This document shows, in pieces, positions 1 to 10,940 of a stretch of DNA of 64,000 bases. The first letter of the stretch is position 1. The number at the start of each line of letters is the position of its first letter. This DNA is from Humulus lupulus (lineage: Eukaryota; Streptophyta; Magnoliopsida; Rosales; Cannabaceae). Made by a program: the position numbers and the translations under genes. The stretch is from positions 109,496,903-109,560,902 of the forward strand of contig NC_084802.1 of the NCBI RefSeq assembly GCF_963169125.1. Direction: 5' to 3'. The notes beneath the pieces are model-generated. The model saw only the letters and a program-made list of their open reading frames with translations, was not told the origin of the DNA and did not search any database.

Positions 1-1407
1 TGACATCTAGGCAAGTAAGATGTTTGACAAAAGAAAGTATTAAAAAAAGAAATACCCTGAACTATTAAAAAAGAAAGTAATCACTATAGATTACTTGGAC
101 AAAAGAAAGATGAAACAATTAAAATATTATCTATTATTAAAAACAGTCAACAATATTCATAAGAACTCATTAGCCTAAAAAATTATAGAGGTATGTTGAC
201 TTACAAGACCCAGTCTTGGATACTTGCCTAAAATATGCCAAAAGGTACCTAACATAGTGACATGGTGTGCTCAAAATATAATGATATATTATTATGGCCA
301 ATTTACCGTTAAAGAGGGTGACACAATTCAATATAAGCAATCACTTGTCACGGTTGTTTCAGACATTGTGAAAGGTAAAATCAGACTTGATGGCTATGAA
401 GGAATGGAAATAATGGCCAAAAAAAATTCCAATAATGTAAACCAGAAAATAAGATGTAATACCCTGTTTTGTCTTTAGAAAACATAGCCCCCCAAAAAAA
501 CTCAGCAATGAAGGCTGGAAATAGACAAAAATCAGCAACAAAGACTTTGAAGAAACTAACCTAGAATAGAGCCAAGCTCTGATACATGACTCATTCAGAT
601 CTCTCTCAGTGTCTCTGTCTAATTGTAAATACATGATATGTGTGCATGCTCTGCAGAAATGTAGATCATGTTAGGCTAATTCTAGTTAAAACCTCTAATT
701 CTAGTTAAAACCCGGTTCATGTCAACACAGCTGCATATCTTCCAACTAACAGTGAAAATATACTAATCAATTTAATTGATGAAGAACAAAGAAATAACAG
801 TCTTTACAGCACAAAAACTACAAAAAATCATGATTAAAATGCAATGCAATAAATCCAATATGTTAATAATACTCTGGAACTTTGACTCTTTTATCTATGA
901 AAGAGAGCTAAGTAAAACCTCCAATTATAGCACCTAGAATCTTAATCAACAAGATTGTGCAGATTTTTTTATAAAATAAACAGGGCTTATAATCAATAAC
1001 CAAAACAGAGTGTTAGTGGCACCACACATATGAGAACATAATTTATAAGCAAGAAAGTTTCATGCACCTTTAAACAAAAATACAAATTTCAAGCCATGCT
1101 AAGTGAAGGTAATTTCAGCAGCAAAAAAAATTGTCAAGTTAATTAATAAGTACTATTATAGCTAATAAAATATATACAATATAAGAAATACATGCCAATA
1201 GAAATATCTTGATTGCATAGATACAAAAACAACATTAATTAATCTAAAAGGTTAAGTTGATATACAATAAGGTAGTATGTACTACTTAACAATACCAAAC
1301 AATGTAATTAAAGTTCCTATTAACTGCTACGTTGAGTTAACAATTTTGACTAATTCTATATAAATATATCTTGCATTATACACAAAGCCATGTCCTAAAG
1401 AAGTTAC
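1..1407. other. CACTA interior with no recognised coding sequence
   Basis: AT-rich, with many stops in all frames. I find no continuation of the VPS13 exons and no transposase motif. A minus-strand stretch near 590-634 is open but matches nothing I recognise. Confidence 0.4.
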
Positions 1408-2119
1408 CTTCCCTTCTTCACTTTGTCAGATACAGCTCTATAAGCATACTTCCACCAAGAACGAGGATCAGATTTCACGGAAACATGTGGACGAAAATGC
1501 GCATATTTTAAGCGTTGATTAAAGGCAGAAAAGTTATCAGCTAGTTTTAACATATCCTTGTATCCATCCTGCAACAACAAGATACTAAAAATTTTCAAGG
1601 CCAATCAAAACATGCCTCCAAGTATCCAATCACAGTTGAATTATGAAATTAAACCTTTGATAAACAGAGAATGACATCATCCAGAATATACTTTGCATTT
1701 CCTGTAATTGGTTCCAGAATATAAGTGTGATGTTTGACAATTCTATCAGCAGGTTTGCCTTCTTCAGTGCCATATCTAAAAACCTGAAGCAAATAAATGA
1801 TCAAAGTTTCATAGTTTGAACATGCCCTCAACATATGTAACTGCAAGAATAAACTAAATATTGGTTCTACCTGGACCCACTAAGAAGGAAGCTAAGAGTT
1901 TCTCCAAGGTCACACCTGCTGCAAATGGGTGACCAGGATTGCTAGAGAATAGGAAATTAAAATTCAGACAGAAAATAAGAATGTTAAGATTCCAAAATAT
2001 AAAATTTAACTTGCTATTGCACACCTTTCACTGTCCTCGTATCTGATATGAATATTTGAAATTGAGAGTTTCAAATTTCCAACTATAGTGTTGATAAGGG
2101 AACCCAACCATGATTGATT
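1408..2119 (-). pseudogene. Fragment of a VPS13-like lipid-transfer protein (chorein region)
   Basis: Four minus-strand exons: 2119-2025 (WLGSLINTIVGNLKLSISN, IHIRYEDSE), 1941-1871 (SNPGHPFAAGVTLEKL), 1783-1655 (VFRYGTEEGKPADR, EPITGNAKY, LDDVILCLSK) and 1568-1408 (DGYKDMLKLADNFSAFNQR, LKYAHFRPHVSVKSD, WWKYAYRAVSDKVKK). These match the N-terminal chorein/VPS13 region of plant VPS13 proteins, which form long grooves moving lipids between membranes at contact sites. The exons are in order; the segment between the second and third is shorter than in the family, so an exon is missing. The true first exons and the several-thousand-residue remainder are absent. Donor and acceptor sites are intact. 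A captured fragment, not a gene. Confidence 0.88.
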
Positions 2120-2420
2120 CTTCAAATAAAAATATATACATATTAATACAGTTATAATCATAATTGACTACCAAATATATGTATAAACATATGTATGGTT
2201 CAAAAAGATCAAAAGGTAAATCCTAGAAAAGAATAACATCACAGCATTTGAATATTACAACCAAAACTTGATACAATATTTGTTATCAAAGATTCAAAAA
2301 TAGCACATAAGACGCTTAAGAACCAAATACTAGTTACAAAGACCCGTTACCAATTAGAAATAATATGAGCATCCTATGCAAACATAAGTGCTAAAGTCCA
2401 AAGATAAGAAAATTAAGAAC

Positions 2421-2538
2421 CTCATTTCTGAAAGCCTGGCCAATTTGAGCAGCAGCAAAAGGAAGCTTGTTCCCATTGTAATAGTACAAGTCTTTGAAGT
2501 TAACAAATATGCCCTGTGCAGTTTCTGGTCGCATGAAC
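2421..2538 (-). pseudogene. Single exon of glycyl-tRNA synthetase (class II)
   Basis: The minus strand reads [19 protein letters not shown] and on to [13 protein letters not shown], which is the catalytic motif 2 region of eukaryotic-type glycyl-tRNA synthetase, the enzyme that charges tRNA-Gly with glycine. The exon has an intact acceptor (GCTGTAG|G) and donor (AATGAG|GTTC). The neighbouring exons of the enzyme (insertion domain, motif 3, anticodon-binding domain) are absent. It needs two preceding bases of phase that the upstream mannosidase exon does not supply; joined directly it would hit a TAA after 12 codons. Confidence 0.88.
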
Positions 2539-2880
2539 CTACAGCAGAGGAGATTTAATTACATATCATTACTGACCAAACATGAGTCTTAATAAAAAAG
2601 AATCGCTAAGAATAATTAGTACCAAAATGTAACGTGCTCACCCAGGGCTCAAGCCATATTAGAATCAAACCTTGCAAAATGGGTCTAATATAAGAAATAA
2701 CAACTAAATCAAACAGAAAATAATAGCTTAAAAAATATCATATTTTCTTTGGTCGTCTTGATTGTAAATATCCATATGGAACCTGAGTCTATTAGTTCTC
2801 CCTGTGTCATTTGAAAATTTGTTCATAGACACCATTATCAACTCAACTATAAATAGAGGTTGGAAAAATGGTATACTTAC
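2539..2880 (-). other. Linker between the mannosidase and glycyl-tRNA synthetase fragments
   Basis: AT-rich and without coding match. It begins with an intact donor (ACT|GTAAGTATAC at 2880) and ends with the acceptor CTGCTGTAG at 2539. If transcribed it would be spliced as a hybrid intron joining two unrelated genes. Confidence 0.4.
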
Positions 2881-4120
2881 AGTTAAACCCTCGCATTTAT
2901 CATGAAGACAAACTGTTTCATTCAACACCTCACCAACTCCTCTTGAATCATCATGAAGTAATCTCCTACAAAATCAAAGCAGCTTGTTCGAAGTCATGAG
3001 GAAGCAATCCTAGCTGATTAAATCAAATGCATTAAACCAGGGAATAATAATTAATCTTGGAAAAAAATCAAAGAGAATAGAAACATGTGGAGCATAAGCT
3101 CTATCTGACCATCCACTAAACTGGATCCCCTAACTGAACGGTCAACCAACACTAACAGTTCGGAGACACTGTCTTGCATGTATATTCCAAGATTAATCTG
3201 AAAAATAATAACAAAAGGCAAGAAAGCAGTCAGAAATATAATACATAGAGAATGCTGAACATGAGAAAAACAAAAACAAAGCATGTGTTTTTGGATTTCC
3301 TCTCAAAAACTGAATTGAGACAGTTGAACTAAGTACATGCTCAATAATTGATGCTTACTATAAAAACTGTAAAATGGAATGGAGGTAAGATCAATGCAGC
3401 TTGAGAATAAATTGAATCAATACCATAACATATCTATATGAGTCGTATGTTTCAATGCGTCAAGAAACAGAAGCACACAGGATAATAACTTCATGTATGC
3501 TTCCATGAGATGGAATAAAGACTTGAAAATAAACCGCAAAGATCTTCAACTTCCATATATTTAACTGTACAATGATATATAAAGTAGCACAGAATCCTGA
3601 ACTTCCATATATCCCACTAGAATCCTGAACACTAATTCTGTCAGTGGAAACCTACATAAAATTTCAGTTGCAAAGCCATTAGTAAACATGAATAAGTTAA
3701 TATATACAACCTTAAATTTTTTGCAGTTTTCTCCAAGTCAATGATGGTTACTTCTTAAATTAAGAAAGTGTTTGACACAGATAGACATAGCGTTCTGTCC
3801 TCAAGTGTTCAATATTGGAACTCTTTTTGGTTGAAAGTGTGTAATAGAAATCATCAGTTCAAGTAGACCTTTTCAAATTTATGTTGATCAGCATAAGAAG
3901 TACAGTTTAGCTACTTACAGGAATTCGTATTACTTCTTCTCTCTTCCACCCTAGGGAATTGTAGATGACAACGACCTAGCAAGAAAATACATGATGATAA
4001 GATGACATAAAAAAGGGAATTCTCTGATACTCAATTGAGTTGGATATTACAACTTACAAGTAAAAATGTACTTACCAAACTTTTCCCATCAGACAGGACA
4101 GCTTCACAGGAAGTGATATA
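2881..4120 (-). pseudogene. Fragment of a GH38 (lysosomal-type) alpha-mannosidase
   Basis: Minus-strand exons: 4120-4076 (YITSCEAVLSDGKSL), 3975-3919 (VVVIYNSLGWKREEVIRIP), a partial exon from 3651 to about 3615 (VSTDRISVQDSSG), 3197-3085 (INLGIYMQDSVSELLVLVD, then GQIELMLH) and 2965-2881 (HDDSRGVGEVLNETVC). These match, in order, the C-terminal half of plant vacuolar alpha-mannosidases, which trim mannose from glycoproteins. The N-terminal catalytic domain, most exons between VQDSSG and INLGIY, and the extreme C-terminus are missing. The partial exon stops at a repeated AACTTCCATATAT (also at about 3548), suggesting an internal deletion or duplication there. Splice borders are otherwise GT-AG. 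Non-functional captured fragment. Confidence 0.85.
3198..3614 (-). other. Non-coding stretch inside the mannosidase fragment
   Basis: No further mannosidase exon could be read here, although the family has well over a hundred residues between the flanking pieces. The repeated AACTTCCATATAT suggests sequence was lost or rearranged. Confidence 0.4.
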
Positions 4121-5298
4121 CTATGCAGAGCTACAATCAATTGATTAAGGATTTCAGTAAATTTTTATATCATACAACTTCATCAACTGTATAGCTACAA
4201 TGAATTCTAGCAGGCTAAGCTTTTCAAACTTTAGGTAGCTACCACTTTTTCTATTTTTCCATATAACAGGTAGAACTAATGCTTCACATGAAGTGATATA
4301 CCATGCATGTAACACATATTATGCTAAATTTATAACAATCTGGCCCACATCTCACGTCTTCTCTCTCTACTCTCTTATAATTGTCTTTTCTTCTCTTTTG
4401 AAGCTATGCCTTTCTCCTATTCCTGCTATTATAGTATAAGCAACAACAATCATCTCATTCATTATTTGATCCAAATTCCAATAACGTATCAGATCATTTC
4501 TTGTTCTTAAAATAAAGACATGTCTGCAATCATCTCATCCCACCACATTTTGATATCTTTCAAGGGTATCCCCTCGTCTTTATTTAACAAGAAACAGATT
4601 GTATATTAATTAAAAGATGATAAGCCTGTTTTAAAAAAAGAAAAGAAAAAAAGAAAGATGACAAGATGTCAATTATATTTTACAGCCTAAGAAGCCAATC
4701 ATATACCAACAAAAAAGGGTATCCACTAAATCTTATCAATCATGATTATCTAGCGTCAGAAACACAAACCCGAAATCACCACCCATTTATACATGCAAGG
4801 ACCTCTATCAAATTTCAATAATAGTTTTACAAATTATTCCAAAGGGGTTTGCGCATTCAAATAGTTGTTTTTTTATAACAAAACTTGCATCAATGAGTTA
4901 AGTCCAGTCAAAATAACTTAGAATTACAAATTTGGCATGGCAAGGTACTTTTCCAAATAATAACCCGCCAAAAGCCCAATTCATAGCACATTAAGAATAG
5001 TAACAAAAAATTACTGCAAAAAAAAATAATAAGAAGAAAAAAGAACATGTGTATTATTATCAAATATTAATTTTTTTCCAATTGACTTTCTGTACAACCT
5101 ATGGGTATCATCAAATGACCTCTGTAGATATAGTAACGCAAACAAGATATTCCATGATAAGTCCCATGTAAGAGATTATCTTCTCTCACCCCTGAACTAT
5201 AAAAAATCATAAGCTTTGTAGTTTGCAAGTGAAGAACCAAGGAACTAGATGGTACAATCTCTTAAATAGGTGCAAGCAAAAGAAATAAATAATCTTAC
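4121..5298. other. Linker between the CHR5-like and alpha-mannosidase fragments
   Basis: No coding match seen on either strand. The join between the two captured genes must lie here. A short stretch at 4278-4310 (CTTCACATGAAGTGATATAC) repeats part of the mannosidase exon at 4095-4124 with changes, so there has been local duplication. Pyrimidine-rich tract near 4355-4400. Confidence 0.4.
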
Positions 5299-5754
5299 TG
5301 GTACGCAACTAGACTGCATCTTTTGGAGATTTTTCTTCTTGCTTTCATCGGCATCCTCACTTTCGTCACTTTCAACGTACGACACCTTCCGCACAGACCT
5401 ACTAGAAGTGTGTACCTCGTTGTTTCGTCCAGTTGCATTTATCAAAAAAGTAGATCGACCACTAGTTTTCTGTTGATGTGAACCTTTCCTCGTGCTTTTG
5501 AAACCGACATCACTGTCACTTTCAGAGTCCTCCCCCAAAGACTCATCATCTTCAAATGATGATTTACCTCTTCGCTGCCGACCAGATCCCTGATACAATT
5601 TACGTTCTCTGGTAGATTTAACAATATGTCCACCTTTACCACGTTGTTTACTTTTTGATTTCCTTGCATAATAAGAATCATCTTCATTAGACATATCCAG
5701 CTCATTATCACTGTCATCTTCTTCTTCAGATTCTGCACCTCCCCAATTTTTATC

Positions 5755-7637
5755 CTGGTATCACGAAAAATACATCATTAACATTCAGAAAGAACCAATT
5801 TTCACAGTAGCACACCCAAAGAATAGTTCAGTAAATCTAATCTATCAATGGAAATCTACCAAAAGATAAATGGAAATGAAGAGCAAAGAACAAAATAAAC
5901 TCATTACAATACCACATCTAACATACAAAATATATAGACACAAAAATAAGTGTTCATTGGCACCATATTTTTCAAGGCCAATCTCTAGAAATTGGCATTG
6001 GAACAATAATAAATATAAGATTTATCACAAGCACAACCATAAACACAGTACAGTCCAGTGTTTGTATTTTATTTTCCCAACTCTAAATTAAGTCATAAAA
6101 GTTATATCTTTTTTCTAAAAAACAAAACAACAGAACTTGTATTTTTTATTTAAGAGAAATAATACAAGGCAAAGAATGAGAATCACCCTGACAAAACAAT
6201 AAAAAAGCAAACATAAAAGTTATATCAAAGACAACAGTATACCTCAAAATCAAGATTAATTCATCAATTATTCAAAAAAGAAAAAAGTCCATAGAAATCA
6301 AACTATAGAGTGAGAGAAACATGGAGATTGTTACCCAACAAACCAGCTAAAGTATACTACAACTACATGAAAGGTTTTACAAGGGCTGAATAATAGCACG
6401 ATAAAAAGGAAATCGGGACCTTCCATTAGAAAATATACTGTGGCGAGACTAATACAAAGATAAGAAACCAAAACTACATTGAGATTAATTCACCAATTAT
6501 TCAACAAAACAAAAAAATCAAAGGAAAATCAGACTTCATTCAGATAAAGAAATTGTTACCCAGCAAGCCAGCTAAGGTACCTGGTATACTACAACTAGAT
6601 GAAATGTTTAACGATGGCCGAATCATAGCCCAGAGTAAAAGAAAATCAAGGCCTTCCTTTAGAAAGTTTATAGTGACATCATTGATCCAGTTATAAGAAA
6701 CCATTAATATAAACAAAAATAAAAAAATTAATAAAAATACAAGTTTGGATAGCATTAAGATAGGGTTGTTCATTTATTGCTAGAGAGAGGGTTTCTCAAC
6801 TTAGAGTACAAGCAGGTATATGCATTGGAATGTTGTCTTTGAAGAATAAATCACCTGTTATAAAATCAGTGTGAAGATTTCCAAACAAACCAAATACTCT
6901 GTGGCACAAAGTTATCAAGAACTAGATAGTTTTGAGTATAATTGGGATGTTGGTTTGGCTGGTGAGGCTATATAAGATTGAGATAATAGTAGTTTTGGGA
7001 GATTCGAGGTGAGGGATTACACACACATGGCTGGTAAGACTGTATATCATAAGCCACAGACAGATAGACAGTTCTAACCGTTATCTTTTTTGGGTTGGAG
7101 TGTTCTTTGTAAAAACAAAAGATGAAAGTGTGAATCATATTTTTGTTCATTGCACATTTACACTATCTTTATGGTCAAAGTTCAGGTTGGACAGGCTGCT
7201 CCAAGAAGCTGCCGTGGTTTTTAAGATGAAGATTATGGTGGGGATTGGGTTGTTGTAATGACCTCATACACGTTCCTTTAATTTGTAATGTTTCATTTTT
7301 ATTAATATCTTAGTTTAATTTCATACCAAACAATAATAATAACAACAATAATTTGGGAACCCTCAATACCCATTCATAAACTAATGACAGTATCTGAAGA
7401 ATAATTTGTTGTTTGCGTGCATCTAGTATTAGCTTCCAACATAGAAGTAAAGCAATCCTCTCTATTGGTTTTGATATTATGAAAACTGGTCAAGAATCAG
7501 ACAAAAAGATAAAGAAATTGCATCAAAAACATAATGCCCAGGATTTGGCTGCTTAATCCAATATTTTAGGAAGAGCATAAAAGCAAGAAAAGAATCACAT
7601 GAATGAAATAATATGGTACATCGCAATTGTCGCAAAC
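5755..7637 (-). other. Intron of the CHR5-like fragment
   Basis: A 1.9-kb AT-rich stretch between the second and third CHR5-like exons. The donor AAAAAG|GTTTGC at 7638 and the acceptor ACCAG|GATAAA at 5754 are intact. No coding match. It contains a degenerate 229-bp direct duplication at 6255-6715. Confidence 0.6.
6255..6715. repeat. Degenerate two-copy direct repeat, unit about 229 bp
   Basis: The first unit (6255-6483) and the second (6484-6715) share ATTAATTCAYCAATTATTCAA, then ATTGTTACCCARCAARCC, TATACTACAACTA and, later, ATAAGAAACCA in the same order. Divergence is high, so the duplication is old. It lies inside the large intron of the CHR5-like fragment. Confidence 0.6.
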
Positions 7638-8611
7638 CTTTTTCAATGTGCGTTCACTTGTAATGCCATAATCAGGTTCAAAATCTGCATCATCAGGATC
7701 ATCTTCTGCCATTACACATAGGATAAATTCAGTCTTTAACTCTTCATGAGTGGGAACAATAATATAATCAGAGTTCATAAGTTCCATGCCAATTGTCCTC
7801 ACAAGCACCCAAGAACTAGAGTGAGCAGCACTAATGCAGCAATATCCTAAAATTACAAAGGAGAATAAAGCAAATTACCATCTTCATCCTCTTCATAATC
7901 AGCATCATCATTATTGTTGTCATCTTCATCACCATCGCCAAAATTTTCACTGCCATTCAAGACTCTAGAAGATCTTGCAGTATTCTTATTCCCTGCAGCT
8001 GGCTTTAGTTATTGCTCAGAATTAGACCCCAAAGAATGAGGAAACCCTCTATAATGCATTAAATCATTATGCTCTTTCCCATCTTGCTCATAATATTCAT
8101 CATAAAGCATCTCATCTGTAGGGACATCAGAAGGGCCTTGATGACCCTTCGTTGTGTCCTTTGGCCCATCATCATCCTCTGAATCTAATCTCTGCTCCCT
8201 CTGCTCCCTGTCATCTGACAAATTATATTCCAAACCATCTACATTTTTACAGTCAGAATCTTGCCCAGAATCAGAACCATTTTGAGAGTGCATAGGTTGG
8301 CAATCCTTCCAAAAGGTTGAACCCCATTTTCCAGCCATGGCACTTCTCCTCCCAGATGGTTGCAAGTTTGCTACACTTATTACACCATCATTAACAGTTG
8401 CCTCATTTTGTGACCTACTAGCATCATCCAGTTCACCTTCACTTTGATCTGGTGCATCCATGTTTATATCGAATTCCTTTTCACTCGATGTTACATCTAC
8501 ATCCTCATTCCCTACTGAGCTATGAATTCTGTTTACAGTTTTTCCCTGAGTTTTTTCTTCCAGGTCACTGTGGGAAACTGATTCACTAGAAAAATTCCTA
8601 AAAAATGCCAT

Positions 8612-9222
8612 CTCTCACATGGAACTTATAACTTATTTCTTCACATAATCTCCCATGCCATAAACATTTAAAGTATCAAAAAGAAAAGAGTAATTGATTG
8701 ACCAGTGCTACTCCTGCCGTCTCTGTCTCCCAGAAAGTCACACCAAAAGATCTGGATAACGACAAAGAAAAAGCCCTTTAGTAAAGAAAAATACCATTTT
8801 CAGAAAAATAACAAAAAGAAAAACAATATACATCCCTACAAAACACTTAAGAGAGGTGTAGACGAAAACTAAAGAAAAGTCTAATGCGAGAACATTTATG
8901 ATCCTGAAGATGGGACGAAAGTTCTACCTCACTTATAAACAAAGAACTAAAGATAAAACATTCAATAAAAGACACAATTACAAGAAAATGTTTTAAAAAA
9001 ATAGTAAACAAAGCATGCCCATCATCCATCAACCTATATTCTCCTCCACCTTTTTCTTCAAATATCCCAAACCTTCTCACCATTGTAAAAATTTAACGTA
9101 TTCTTCTTCACACACATTTTTCTCAGCAGTCGAAGCGTCCAAGTTAGCTTTGAGCAAAATTACATTTAAGCCTAATTCGAAACCAGTAAAAGAAAAATTC
9201 AAATCCACTACTAACCTTTGAC
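8612..9222 (-). other. Non-coding stretch, probable 5' UTR intron
   Basis: No protein match on either strand. It lies between the leader-like segment and the first coding exon of the CHR5-like fragment, where plant CHD genes often have a leader intron. At 8700-8760 the minus strand reads GGAGACAGAGACGGCAGG, possibly untranslated exon. Otherwise AT-rich. Confidence 0.35.
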
Positions 9223-9640
9223 TGTAAAACACCATGGGAAGCATGACCACCTAAATCACTTACAGTGGAACCAGCTAACGCAACAAAATTCTAAGACGAT
9301 AACACAGCGTGCTTCAACAAATGGTGAGCGCTAATCGATAATTGAATCAATGCCAAGAAACCCAATCACACAAACGAATCAATCCAAACAAGCAATAGAT
9401 CAAAATAAGACTTCAATAAAATCGAAACTCAAAAATCCAAAGCTAAAACCCTTCAAGTACTTCAACAAACAAACCCTAGAATCGAAAACGAACGACAAAT
9501 CCGAAACCATAAAGCCCGAACTCTCAAACAAAACACACATAAATTAGCGAATCGGAGGACCAAAGAAGCAGCTAGTGAGAAACAACGAAAGAGAGAGAAG
9601 AAAGTAGGAAACAGAGACTCACCTAGAAGATATTAATAGC
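9223..9640 (-). other. Leader-like segment upstream of the CHR5-like fragment
   Basis: Read on the minus strand this stretch is pyrimidine-rich (CTCTCTCTTTCG) and then carries TTCGATTCTAGGGTTTG, typical of plant 5' untranslated leaders. A donor-like CTTCTAG|GTGAGTC lies at 9616-9629. It sits between the CACTA subterminal repeats and the first coding exon of the CHR5-like fragment, so the captured piece probably includes the leader and perhaps part of the promoter. No open reading frame of note. Confidence 0.45.
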
Positions 9641-9917
9641 CAAACTAATTGGGCCAATACCGAGAGAGATAGACCAGGAAGGGACTAGGAAGGGAAAGAT
9701 TGAAGGAACCAGGAAGGGACCGAGAGACCAGGAAGGGAAAGACTGAAGAAAGATTGAGGAAATGGGTATAGGGGAAATGGGTACACGGGTTGAAAAAACT
9801 TAAGTCATTTGGCGGTACTTATTTTAACTTGCCGCCCGAATTTTTTTGACATATACAATAACTCTTTTTAAATACTATTATAATGATGTGTTATGGTAAT
9901 GGGTGTTTGGTGTAGTG
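9640..9917 (-). repeat. CACTA terminal and subterminal repeats
   Basis: The terminus is 9901-9917 (GGGTGTTTGGTGTAGTG on the plus strand). At 9811-9836 a GGCGG...CCGCC inverted repeat surrounds a T/A-rich loop. Between 9674 and 9738 the motif CCAGGAAGGGA occurs three times (9674, 9709, 9728) with a variant CTAGGAAGGGA at 9685, in places followed by CCGAGAGA. In CACTA elements such short subterminal repeats bind the TNPA-like protein; that role is inferred here. The next bases outward, AAT at 9918-9920, would be one copy of a 3-bp target duplication, but the partner is not in the window. Confidence 0.7.
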
Positions 9918-10346
9918 AATAATAATAATATAAGGTAATTAAATTAAGTGCGAAATATATATGTATATAAAGTATCTACAAAGTATTTATTATATGATAT
10001 AATTATACTTATTTCATCTAAATACAAATAATGAGTCATAATTGAATATAATTAGTCAAACAATCAAATTTAATTAGAGTTATAAAGAATAAAGTATACA
10101 TATAGTAGAAATAATTCCTTCGCAAATCTCCCACCTAGAGTTTTATTTTATAGAGTATGATTCAATTTTTTAGAAATATACGTAAACCATATTGTAAATG
10201 ATATTCACTAAGAACAAAATATCTCTCAATCTAACTAGTTATTAGTTTTCTCTTTTACGACTTCATTTTGTTTGTTGGGTTATTGGTTGAGTGTAAATTA
10301 ATGTTTCCATAAATTTTAAAAAATTAATTCTCTAAATTTGTATAAA

Positions 10347-10368
10347 ATATATATATATATATATATAT
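10347..10368. repeat. (AT)n microsatellite
   Basis: Eleven uninterrupted AT units. Confidence 0.9.
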
Positions 10369-10916
10369 TTATTAAACTTTGTGACTTGGCTAAGCTCCCG
10401 GCCCTCACTAATTTATACCAAAGACTTAAACAATTACCATGAACAACACGCAAAACTGAGAATGTTAGCCAGATTCCAACCCATACGAAAGAGAATGTAT
10501 AGTGAGAATTGACTTGAGTTGTATACTCATTTATTAATTCCTAATCATTTGTCCATAGGGTCCCAATTCCCTGTAACTGAACTCACTAGTCCACTCTGGG
10601 ACCCAATTACAACTCATACGAATTCCAAATTCATGCATTAATTCTAACATCAATATAAAATATTAAAGCTTGAACTATGTTTAAAGCTTAAACCCCCATA
10701 TATATCCCTAATGACAAAAAGGGTCTAAGATTCGAATAGTCCCAAAAGACGATTAGTTAGTCTCTAAATGAAGGGAAAGGGGAGATAATGTTAAGACAAA
10801 GGAAAATGATCGATATGGCATGCGTGAAAGAAAAAACAAACTCGTATATATTTTAAAAATAAACAAATTGTGAGAACGTGGGGAGTCAGTTGAATAGAAT
10901 AGAATAGAGTAATAAA

Positions 10917-10940
10917 GAAAGAAAGAAAGAATGAAAGAAA
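10917..10940. repeat. GAAA microsatellite
   Basis: Five to six GAAA units with one GAAT interruption. Confidence 0.8.

Larger units (their letters stand above)
5299..8611 (-). pseudogene. CHR5-like: N-terminal fragment of a CHD1/CHR5-type chromatin remodeller
   Basis: Three exons on the minus strand: 8611-7879, 7705-7638 and 5754-5299, with GT-AG borders and matching phases. The start is the ATG at 8611 (MAFFRNFSSESVSHS), the usual opening of plant CHR5/CHD1 proteins. It is followed by GKWGSTFWKDCQPM, an acidic stretch (DDPDDADFEP) and the basic, Ser/Asp-rich linker ending in KKKNLQKMQ. In the intact family this precedes two chromodomains, the SNF2 ATPase and a DNA-binding region; none of these is present. 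An in-frame TAA at 8009-8011, explained by CAA to TAA, ends the reading frame after 200 codons; the exon is otherwise readable to 7879. The host protein slides nucleosomes in the nucleus; this copy cannot. It is a captured fragment. Confidence 0.88.
1..9917 (-). mobile_element. CACTA transposon (partial) carrying fragments of four host genes
   Basis: Read on the minus strand, the sequence begins at 9917 with CACTACACCAAACACCC, a typical CACTA-superfamily (En/Spm) terminus. Subterminal repeats and a small GGCGG/CCGCC inverted repeat follow. Behind them lie exon fragments of four unrelated host genes, all on the same strand. CACTA elements are known to pick up host gene pieces. No transposase (TNPD/TNPA-like) coding sequence is visible, so this part looks non-autonomous. 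The other terminus and its 3-bp target duplication are not in the window, so the boundary at 1 is only the window edge. A Helitron or Pack-MULE could give a similar mosaic, but the CACTA terminus favours CACTA. Confidence 0.7.

Noticed and set aside
359..634. Minus-strand open frame as a further captured exon
   Set aside because: No family match and no flanking splice signals that connect it to the VPS13 exons.
5299..8611. A functional CHD-type chromatin remodeller gene
   Set aside because: Only the N-terminal linker region is present, there is an in-frame stop at 8009, and the chromodomains and ATPase are absent within the next 5 kb, where fragments of other genes lie instead.
1..9917. Helitron or Pack-MULE as the carrier of the gene fragments
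   Set aside because: No long terminal inverted repeat of MULE type and no CTRR end with hairpin were found at the right edge, while a good CACTA terminus is there. Not fully excluded, because the left end is out of view.
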